Of a stretch of 9,926 bases of DNA, positions 4,737 through 9,926 are shown piece after piece. Each line of letters starts with the position of its first letter. Position 1 is the stretch's first letter. The notes beneath the pieces were generated by a model. It was not told the origin of the DNA. It saw nothing but the letters and a program-made list of their open reading frames with translations, and searched no databases. The DNA is from an uncultured Anaerovibrio sp. (GTDB lineage Bacteria; Bacillota; Negativicutes; Selenomonadales; Selenomonadaceae). The position numbers and the translations under genes are program-made. The stretch covers positions 1 through 9,926 of the forward strand of contig CACZYN010000052.1 of NCBI GenBank assembly GCA_902785445.1, given 5' to 3'.

Positions 4737-6545
4737 ATGCTTAGTAAAAAAGAATTAAAGAGAAAGGTACTCTATACTCTTGGTACGGGGATGTTGGCGT
4801 GCACTTTTGCATTTGCTCCTGTATTATCTCCAGCTCCGGTAGCTCATGCAGATATGAATACCTGGAATAAGGTCTTTGAAGCTATCGGTAATGCAACTAT
4901 GCTTAAATATCAGTATGATGAAGCAAAGTCTCAAATTATAAATATGAGTAATATTCCTTCTGAACAGGACAAGACTTTACGAGAAAATGTTGCAAAAAAA
5001 GGTTTAGATAGCAATGTAGAACATAATGAACGAGTAACCAGAGTTCTTAACAATTTGATTGAAAAGGGTAATTATGTCCGTAAGACAAACCAACTTCCTT
5101 TTAGATGGAGAGTTGTTAATTCAAAAGACTGGAATGCAAGTTGTTATGCCAATAACTATATTGCAGTAAACAGTGGATTGGTAGAGGATTTAACTAATGA
5201 TGATGCCCTTGCAATGGTTCTTTCCCATGAGATGATTCATGGATTGCATCAACATATTGCAAATGATTCTGCAAAGCAACTTCTTTATCAGTATGGTGCA
5301 TCTCTTTTTACCAAGAACACCGATTACATTAAACAAACTATTGGTGCATTTTTAAGCAACTATGTAACTGTAAAGAATACTACCAACGTATCTGAAGGTG
5401 ATGCAGATAATTCTGGTTTCTATCTCTTTACCAGTGCAGGATATAACCCAGGTGGTGCTCCTATCGAAGCTATCCACATGGTAGCCGTTACTGGTGGTGG
5501 AAGAAGTGCTATTGCTGATTTCTTTGCTCCAAATAACCACCCTGACAGTGCTACTCGTTTCAAGAGACTCGAAAAGCAGATGGAAGAATATGGCTACAAC
5601 CACGCCAAGGTAAAAGATGGTAAGGATGTTTTCGTTGACGACAAATACCTTCTTACCGCTAATGATTCAGTCGAATTAAAGGATTATGAAAATGCCTATT
5701 TAATTGCAGGTGGTATTGCCAAGGGGTTGCACGATAAAAAGACCTTCTATGAGTGGCACTTTGATGATGCTACCCAAGACTTCCTGGATGATACCAATGC
5801 TTATTCTGAATTAAAGAAAGCTATTAAGGAAAATAATCTGTATGCTACTTTCCAAACTATGATTCAGGGGGCTTATCATCTTGATATTTCTGATAAAGAT
5901 AGCAGACAAGCTAAGGCAAAGCTGATTAAGGAAGAAAAAGAGCGTAATGCTAAAATTGAAAAAGAAAGACAAGCTATTGTAGATAATAAAGCAGGTAGTA
6001 AGGCTAATTATAATGAGCATTTTGAACAATATACAAAACTCGGTCTTCATAAACTTGCTCTTCAGGAAATTAAGCAAAGTTATGATTTAGAGCCAGATTA
6101 TATTGCTTCGGGTAATTTGGCAAGAGCATATTGCCATATGAATTTGGCAGAGATAGAAAAGAATGGTCAATATAATCCTGGTCTTGCTCAACAAAGTGTT
6201 TCTTATGGAGAAGAAGCACTGGCAAAAGCCCCAGATAATGATAAAGAATGGCTTATTAAGAATTTAGCTATCTATTATTATCAAGCAAAAAATCCAACTA
6301 AAATTGATGAAATGGCTAATATGTTAGAGGTGGTTGCTCCGAAAAACAATGCAGGAAATATTAGTAAAATGCATGGTAAAGCATCTTTCTTGCGGGGTGA
6401 CATTGATAAAGCTGTAAGCCAGCTTACTGCATTTGTTAATTCTGGTGGAAATATTTCAGACATTGATGATGTATCAGAAGAGGTTTTTGAAAAAGTAAAA
6501 GCTAATTCTAAAACTGCCGAACAAATTTATTCCGCAAATGAATAA
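4737..6545 (+). CDS. Exported M48-family zinc metallopeptidase with helical/TPR-like C-terminal half
   Basis: 602 residues from the ATG at 4737; the frame also opens at GTG 4728, but that codon lies inside the ribosome site AGAGGTG. Residues 1-38 are a signal peptide ending AHA before Asp39. The zinc site is HEMIH (164-168), with a third ligand Glu220 in EGDADNSGFYLFTSAGYNPGG, the usual M48 ExxxD layout, and a conserved HPDS (268-271). After the peptidase domain comes a Lys/Glu-rich coiled stretch (residues 393-415), then tandem helices from about 425 to 590 resembling TPR units (for example YTKLGLHKLALQEIKQSYDL). Similar architecture is known in BepA/YfgC periplasmic proteases that act on envelope protein quality control. 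A periplasmic or surface role here is inference. It is monocistronic, with promoter 4637-4665 and terminator 6559-6613. Confidence 0.88.
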   Translation: MLSKKELKRKVLYTLGTGMLACTFAFAPVLSPAPVAHADMNTWNKVFEAIGNATMLKYQYDEAKSQIINMSNIPSEQDKTLRENVAKKGLDSNVEHNERVTRVLNNLIEKGNYVRKTNQLPFRWRVVNSKDWNASCYANNYIAVNSGLVEDLTNDDALAMVLSHEMIHGLHQHIANDSAKQLLYQYGASLFTKNTDYIKQTIGAFLSNYVTVKNTTNVSEGDADNSGFYLFTSAGYNPGGAPIEAIHMVAVTGGGRSAIADFFAPNNHPDSATRFKRLEKQMEEYGYNHAKVKDGKDVFVDDKYLLTANDSVELKDYENAYLIAGGIAKGLHDKKTFYEWHFDDATQDFLDDTNAYSELKKAIKENNLYATFQTMIQGAYHLDISDKDSRQAKAKLIKEEKERNAKIEKERQAIVDNKAGSKANYNEHFEQYTKLGLHKLALQEIKQSYDLEPDYIASGNLARAYCHMNLAEIEKNGQYNPGLAQQSVSYGEEALAKAPDNDKEWLIKNLAIYYYQAKNPTKIDEMANMLEVVAPKNNAGNISKMHGKASFLRGDIDKAVSQLTAFVNSGGNISDIDDVSEEVFEKVKANSKTAEQIYSANE

Positions 6546-6558
6546 CTAAATAAGGTAC

Positions 6559-6614
6559 AAAAGTCATACGACATTTGCAGCTGCGCTTGCATTTGATGTA
6601 TGACTTTTATTTTT
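6559..6614 (+). terminator. Terminator of the M48 peptidase gene
   Basis: An 11-bp stem AAAAGTCATAC/GTATGACTTTT (6559-6569 with 6598-6608), followed by ATTTTT. The 28-nt apical region contains the self-complementary GCAGCTGC (6577-6584) and can form its own small hairpin. Confidence 0.85.
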
Positions 6615-6670
6615 ATGTGTTGGATTGTTTATATTGTTACATATCAGCTACGGTGACATATGAAAAATCG

Positions 6671-6700
6671 TTGGATAGTACTTCCGTGGCATGATATAAT
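6671..6700 (+). promoter_or_regulatory. Promoter of the three-gene exported-protein operon
   Basis: TTGGAT (6671-6676), an 18-nt spacer and TATAAT (6695-6700) inside GGCATGATATAATT. The predicted start is near 6707. This position rules out the longer reading frame beginning at 6660 as the true gene start. Confidence 0.7.
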
Positions 6701-6785
6701 TTTTTTGTGGTATGAAAGAAAATGGAAAATTATTGGTAAAGGCTTTGGATACAAGCGTAATTTCATTCGTAAAAGGGGGATTCGG

Positions 6786-7637
6786 ATGGAAAAGGGAGTG
6801 GGTAAACATATGGGCTCCATTGCCTTATTATTGGCAGTATTGATGCTTATTACTCTGGGATGTGCCAATGGTGCTGGCAAGGTTCAGGAGTTGCAGGGGC
6901 ATTGGGTGGATGTGAACAGTAAAGCCACTTTGGATATTAGTGGAAATCAGTTCACCTTTACCCATGGGGAATGGCAAGCAAACTGCAATTTCAAGTTAAA
7001 GACCGAAGATGATATGACCTATATAATAAATGCCGATGGCGGTAATACCGAGTACTTTGATTTTATGACTTATATTCGGGTAAATGAGGATGGCAGCCTT
7101 GAAGCATCTGATATGGTATTGGATGGGGAGTCTCATCATTACCGGTTTGTCCGGGCGGATAAACTGGATCAGGAGATGGCAATACAGGATTTGTCCAAGG
7201 ATGCCCCGAAGACTATTCAGTCCAAGGAAATAAACACTTTTTCCCTGTCTTTTAAGAATGAGGGCGGTTCCTATGGACTGGCTCCCAAATGGCCTAACGG
7301 ATCTTACAGCTGGGAAATCAGCCTGCGGGACGGACAGTACAATATGCGCTTTCGGGTGATGGGGCCATCCTATGTTGTGATGAATTTCGATGAGAATGTC
7401 AGCCCGGAATATGTGGCTGGTTTGGCAAATCTGTTGGCCGAGCAAGGTATTAGCCAGTATAATGGTTACCACATGAAAAACAATGTTCATCGCCATGGCT
7501 ATTCATTGTATGTGACCTATGCCTCCAAGGAGAAAATGCGGATTCTTGCCGAAGGCGATGCCGCTGCCAAGTGCGTGTTTGATATAGTGCCACTGCTAAA
7601 TTATGCGGCTAAACAACCTCTTCCAGACCCTTATTGA
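6786..7637 (+). CDS. Predicted lipoprotein of unknown family (N-terminal lipocalin-like beta domain)
   Basis: 283 residues from the ATG at 6786, 5 nt after AGGGGGA (6774-6780). The reading frame is open further up, but that part covers the promoter. Residues 1-25 are a hydrophobic signal ending ITLGC, so Cys26 is the likely lipidation site (Thr at -3 is atypical). Residues 35-125 look like a small all-beta domain (LQGHWVDVNSKATLDISGN, then alternating strands), reminiscent of lipocalin-like proteins. Residues 150-260 form a second mixed domain with LSFKNEGGSYGLAPKWPNGS and an aromatic-rich YNMRFRVMGPSYVVMNF segment. I do not recognise a catalytic motif. It is first in an operon with 7697-8023 and 8054-8698, all exported, so a joint envelope function is a fair inference. 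Confidence 0.8.
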   Translation: MEKGVGKHMGSIALLLAVLMLITLGCANGAGKVQELQGHWVDVNSKATLDISGNQFTFTHGEWQANCNFKLKTEDDMTYIINADGGNTEYFDFMTYIRVNEDGSLEASDMVLDGESHHYRFVRADKLDQEMAIQDLSKDAPKTIQSKEINTFSLSFKNEGGSYGLAPKWPNGSYSWEISLRDGQYNMRFRVMGPSYVVMNFDENVSPEYVAGLANLLAEQGISQYNGYHMKNNVHRHGYSLYVTYASKEKMRILAEGDAAAKCVFDIVPLLNYAAKQPLPDPY

Positions 7638-7696
7638 TGGTGGTGTGTAATTATGATTGCCCAGTTTGGCTAGATAATATTAAGGAGGCAGATAAA

Positions 7697-8023
7697 ATGA
7701 AAAAAGTGACGGCGTTATTTACCATTTTGTTTGTGTTGGCCATGAGCGCTTCGGCTTTGGCGGCAACGGTTATAAACAAGGATGGGTATTACAAGGGAAT
7801 CAAGCTTTGCGGCAAGGTGAAAATTGTGGATAGTTTTCCGGATATTAAGGTCAAGGCCGTGGACGCTTTCCCAGATTTGAAAGTGCAGGTGGTTACTGCC
7901 TTTCCTAATGAGATTGGTAAATGGCAGTTCGTGGAATATGGGGAGGATTTTAAGGTGCAATTTGTGGAAAGCTTCCCAGATATTAAGATAAAATTTGTCA
8001 ACGCATTTCCGGGAGTGGAATAA
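7697..8023 (+). CDS. Secreted 7(1) septoil-knot-type repeat protein
   Basis: 108 residues from the ATG at 7697, 8 nt after AAGGAGG (7682-7688). A longer frame starts at 7634 but would overlap the previous stop and lacks a ribosome site. Signal peptide residues 1-22 end ALA before Ala23. The mature chain is nearly all an 11-residue beta repeat: VKIVDSFPDI (41), VKAVDAFPDL (52), VQVVTAFPNE (63), a diverged WQFVEYGEDF (76), VQFVESFPDI (87), IKFVNAFPGV (98). It starts with LCGK and carries a GKW insertion before unit four. This FPD repeat with a mid-array W insertion matches my memory of the Pfam/NCBI '7(1) septoil knot' domain, a predicted deeply knotted beta fold. The function of that family is not known to me. 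The family assignment is by pattern only. Confidence 0.82.
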   Translation: MKKVTALFTILFVLAMSASALAATVINKDGYYKGIKLCGKVKIVDSFPDIKVKAVDAFPDLKVQVVTAFPNEIGKWQFVEYGEDFKVQFVESFPDIKIKFVNAFPGVE

Positions 8024-8053
8024 TATTTTTATCACAGTAGAGAGGTGTATGTA

Positions 8054-8698
8054 ATGAAGACGATTAACTTTTTGAGAAAAGGATTGTTCTTGGGGCTTAT
8101 GGCGGCTGCTGTGCTGGTGCTGGGCTTGGCTGCCAATATGTCCATATCTGAGGCGGGGCAGTTTGCCCCAATGGAGAAGGGAACCTTTCTCTACATGGAT
8201 ACCCGTGAGGTGTCTTTAAACGGTGAGGGAGAACGGGTTCGCTTTGTGATGGGCAAAGATAATGTTTTGCGTATGTGCAGCCCTGATGGCAAAAAGGTTT
8301 TTATGACTTTTGCCGAAAAATATGGGGATAATGCTGGTATCGGTTACAACATAAGCAGGTTGACTATGAAGAATTCCAATAAGGTATTCTTTATAATCAA
8401 TGCGGACCAGGGGGCTCATGGCAAAAATGCCGGCTATTGGATAGTGGGTAAATACAAGGGAGACTGGGTAGCCTTTATTGATTTGGACACTCTGGCCAAA
8501 TATGGTTATACGCCAAATGAATGGCATCGGATAGGTACAAATGTAAATGGCGCCGGAGAGTATATCTTAACCAGCAGTCATGAATACATGCCACCGGGAG
8601 CACAGTTTGGCTATGAACGCCGTATGGCCAAGGATTTTGAAGCTAAGCTCTTCTGGGATGACCAGGCCATGTGGTTCGGAATCCAGAGGACTTATTAA
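8054..8698 (+). CDS. Secreted protein of unknown family, 214 aa
   Basis: The start at 8054 is chosen because AGAGAGGTG (8039-8047) lies 6 nt upstream; the in-frame GTG at 8045 is inside that site, and the ATG at 8049 is followed at once by a stop. Residues 1-34 are a signal peptide (LRKGLFLGLMAAAVLVLGLA core) ending near SEA before Gly. The mature part is about 178 residues, rich in Gly and aromatic residues, with beta-type runs (NKVFFIINADQGAHGKNAGYWIVGKYKGDWVAFIDLDTL is one block at residues 110-148) and an aromatic C-terminus ending WFGIQRTY. I recognise no catalytic motif. It follows the knot-type gene by 30 nt and ends 64 nt before the terminator at 8763, so it is last in the operon. The neighbour's unusual fold gives no functional clue. 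Confidence 0.78.
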   Translation: MKTINFLRKGLFLGLMAAAVLVLGLAANMSISEAGQFAPMEKGTFLYMDTREVSLNGEGERVRFVMGKDNVLRMCSPDGKKVFMTFAEKYGDNAGIGYNISRLTMKNSNKVFFIINADQGAHGKNAGYWIVGKYKGDWVAFIDLDTLAKYGYTPNEWHRIGTNVNGAGEYILTSSHEYMPPGAQFGYERRMAKDFEAKLFWDDQAMWFGIQRTY

Positions 8699-8720
8699 TT
8701 GCACTAGCCCGTCTTTATTC

Positions 8721-8749
8721 TTGCGGATAAGGGGGGGGCGTGGTAAAAT
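8721..8749 (+). promoter_or_regulatory. Promoter-like element with a G8 tract in the spacer
   Basis: TTGCGG (8721-8726), a 17-nt spacer and TAAAAT (8744-8749) with TGG ahead (extended -10). The spacer contains eight consecutive G (8731-8738), which could change length by slippage. Transcription would begin near 8756, just before the hairpin at 8763-8792, and continue into the NdpA-like gene. Confidence 0.45.
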
Positions 8750-8762
8750 ATCATAGTTGTTT

Positions 8763-8794
8763 AAAAATGGACTGCTTTATCAGTCCATTTTTGT
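8763..8794. terminator. Strong, near-symmetric terminator hairpin ending the exported-protein operon
   Basis: A perfect 12-bp stem AAAAATGGACTG/CAGTCCATTTTT (8763-8774 with 8781-8792), loop CTTTAT. T-rich on the 3' side and A-rich on the 5' side, so it can act in both directions. It lies only 20 nt before the next start codon. Confidence 0.85.
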
Positions 8795-8812
8795 TGTTGA
8801 GGTGACAGGATT

Positions 8813-9814
8813 ATGGTAGTAATAGATAAAGCAATATTGCATATTTTGGATGTAAATGAGTCCAACGAGGTGTTTTCCGAGGGGCTACTCAATATGGATA
8901 TGAGCACGGTGGAGTTTCTCATAAAGCATATTGAAAAGACCATGGACAGCCAGGATGCCAAGAAAGGCACTTTTTATGAGGACAGCGAGTTTAAAAAGCT
9001 GGTGACCGGCTATAAAAATGAGGAAATGGATTTTATTTCCTTTTCCCGGGAGGTGGCCAGCTCTCTGTATAAGCTGTTGATTACCGCCGAGGGGGTAACA
9101 TCAGCGGATGTGCTTATTTGCGATGCCCGGATTGACGAGGTGCGGCAGCTGGTTATCTTTAAGTGCAACAATCATCAGGGCTATGTTCATCAGGTCAGTG
9201 TGGATGAGGATGGCAAGGTAAATACGGAATTGGTGAATAATTACGCGATACTACCAGGGCTTTCCCAGAAGATGGATGAATTTGTGTTCATTAATCTGGA
9301 GACCATGGAAGTATTGTCCAAGGCCAAGAAGTACAACGTAGAGGGAAATTCCATTTATCTGATTCCCGAACTATTGCTGGAATGTGCTCAGGCTCCTTCC
9401 CCGGCGGAGACCATCAAAGAAATAAACAAGGTGGTTAAAAAGGTAACGGAGGCTTATTGCCAGGACCAGGTGGCTGCTGCCGCTGCAGTAAAGAATTTTA
9501 TTGCGGAAAATTTGGAAAATGAAGCGGTTATTGATCCTGTAGCAGTCGGCAAGGAGGTCTTTCAGGCCAACCCGTCCATGCAGGCGGATTACAGTCAGGC
9601 CATGGAGGATGCCGGATTTGCTGAGCCAGTGGCGGTTAACCAGGAAGCTACTTTAAAGAAAATGCGTAAGCATAAACTCAGCACAGATACTGGCATTGAG
9701 ATAACGATTCCTACGGATTATTTTGATAGCACGGAGTATGTGGAGTTTTTCAAGAATGAGGATGGTTCCATGTCCATTACCCTGAAAAATATCCAGAATA
9801 TTTCTAACAGGTGA
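8813..9814 (+). CDS. Nucleoid-associated protein, NdpA/YejK (NA37) family
   Basis: 333 residues, the usual length for the family (E. coli YejK is 335). The N-terminal pattern fits: VIDKAILHILDVN (3-15), FSEGLLNMD, EFLIKHIEKTMDS, then GTFYEDSEFKKLV. The central part (about 95-185) has the beta-strand block with ADVLICDARI and EFVFINLETMEVL. The C-terminal third contains AETIKEINKVVKKVTEAY and a final beta portion (GIEITIPTDYFDS). Family members are cytoplasmic and bind the nucleoid; their exact role is unclear, and some copies occur in phage or defence settings. The ribosome site GAGGTGA (8799-8805) is 7 nt from the ATG. The next gene starts 4 nt after its stop, so the two are likely co-translated. 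Confidence 0.85.
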   Translation: MVVIDKAILHILDVNESNEVFSEGLLNMDMSTVEFLIKHIEKTMDSQDAKKGTFYEDSEFKKLVTGYKNEEMDFISFSREVASSLYKLLITAEGVTSADVLICDARIDEVRQLVIFKCNNHQGYVHQVSVDEDGKVNTELVNNYAILPGLSQKMDEFVFINLETMEVLSKAKKYNVEGNSIYLIPELLLECAQAPSPAETIKEINKVVKKVTEAYCQDQVAAAAAVKNFIAENLENEAVIDPVAVGKEVFQANPSMQADYSQAMEDAGFAEPVAVNQEATLKKMRKHKLSTDTGIEITIPTDYFDSTEYVEFFKNEDGSMSITLKNIQNISNR

Positions 9815-9818
9815 TTTT

Positions 9819-9926
9819 ATGCAGGTAAACGGAAATTTGGCCAATATAAAAGCTGGTCTAATCGGGGAGCTGGAAACCCTCTACGATATGGAAATACCCA
9901 CAGGGCAGATTGTGACCCGGGAAGCA
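9819..9926 (+). CDS. hflX: N-terminus of a GTPase, probably HflX (runs off the window)
   Basis: The first 36 codons are visible: MQVNGNLANIKAGL (1-14), then IGELETLYDMEIPTGQIVT. This matches the N-terminal opening of Firmicutes HflX proteins (G-N-x-x-x-I-K, then L-E-x-L-Y-D-x-x-V/I-P-x-G-Q-x-V). HflX is a ribosome-splitting, 50S-binding GTPase. The start codon lies 4 nt after the TGA of the NdpA-like gene, with AGGTGA (9809-9814) overlapping that stop as ribosome site, which suggests translational coupling. No GTP-binding motif is inside the window, so the name rests on the N-terminal pattern alone. Confidence 0.68.
   Translation, partial: MQVNGNLANIKAGLIGELETLYDMEIPTGQIVTREA

Noticed and set aside
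6660..6785. N-terminal extension of the lipoprotein gene
   Set aside because: This stretch contains the promoter (6671-6700), and the extension would bury the signal peptide 42 residues into the protein; AGGGGGA supports the ATG at 6786.
6996..7496. 166-codon minus-strand frame
   Set aside because: A shadow of the lipoprotein gene; no ribosome site and His/Ile-rich random-looking translation.
7634..7696. N-terminal extension of the knot-type protein
   Set aside because: It overlaps the upstream stop, has no ribosome site, and would put 21 residues before a normal signal peptide; AAGGAGG supports 7697.
1..9926. CRISPR arrays, tRNA, rRNA, transposase genes
   Set aside because: No regularly spaced repeats, no cloverleaf or rRNA-like stretch, and no transposase or integrase motifs seen on either strand.

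Overview
The window looks like chromosomal DNA from an AT-leaning, low-to-moderate GC Firmicutes-type bacterium. A member of the Negativicutes (Selenomonas or Anaerovibrio-like, gut or rumen) is my best guess. The basis is the strong AAGGAGG ribosome sites, the extended sigma-A promoters of the TGATATAAT/TGTTATAAT type, a Nif11-type peptide precursor, a GH5 cellulase with a CBM2, an M48 peptidase with a helical/TPR-like tail, and an NdpA-to-HflX gene order. The genus is inference only.

Left part (1-1660): a Nif11-leader double-glycine peptide precursor (53-490, +) ends in two good hairpins. Facing it on the minus strand are a 186-residue protein of unknown family (1013-1573), driven by a near-perfect sigma-A promoter, and a 37-codon gene (781-894). 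The small gene encodes a second peptide with a double-glycine leader and a 14-residue Gly/Pro/Tyr-rich core. No modification enzyme or exporter lies inside the window, so if these peptides are matured, the enzymes are elsewhere. Three diverged CCTGCCTG-headed repeats bracket the small peptide gene.

Middle left (1800-2130) is a small gene graveyard. It holds a PH-domain (bPH_1-like) gene that has lost its middle, so that head and tail are joined out of frame, followed directly by what looks like the C-terminal dicluster ferredoxin tail of a larger membrane iron-sulfur protein. Next comes a self-contained cassette: promoter, GH5-CBM2 endoglucanase (2230-3819) and terminator, with a possible very short RNA unit between the stop codon and the terminator. 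It was probably acquired horizontally.

Middle right (4049-6608): a GNAT acetyltransferase with an altered acetyl-CoA loop and an exported M48 metallopeptidase, each with its own promoter. The peptidase ends in a strong terminator.

Right part (6671-8792): a promoter drives three exported proteins in tandem. They are a lipoprotein, a small repeat protein that matches the 7(1) septoil-knot pattern, and a secreted protein of unknown family. They end at a 12-bp terminator hairpin. Just before that hairpin is a promoter-like element with eight G in its spacer, upstream of the NdpA/YejK-family nucleoid protein (8813-9814). That gene is tightly followed by the start of an HflX-like GTPase gene running off the window.

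Four start sites were moved inward from the longest open frame on the evidence of Shine-Dalgarno position, promoter position or signal peptide fit (1573 minus, 6786, 7697, 8054). Two more were moved by smaller steps (4049, 4737).
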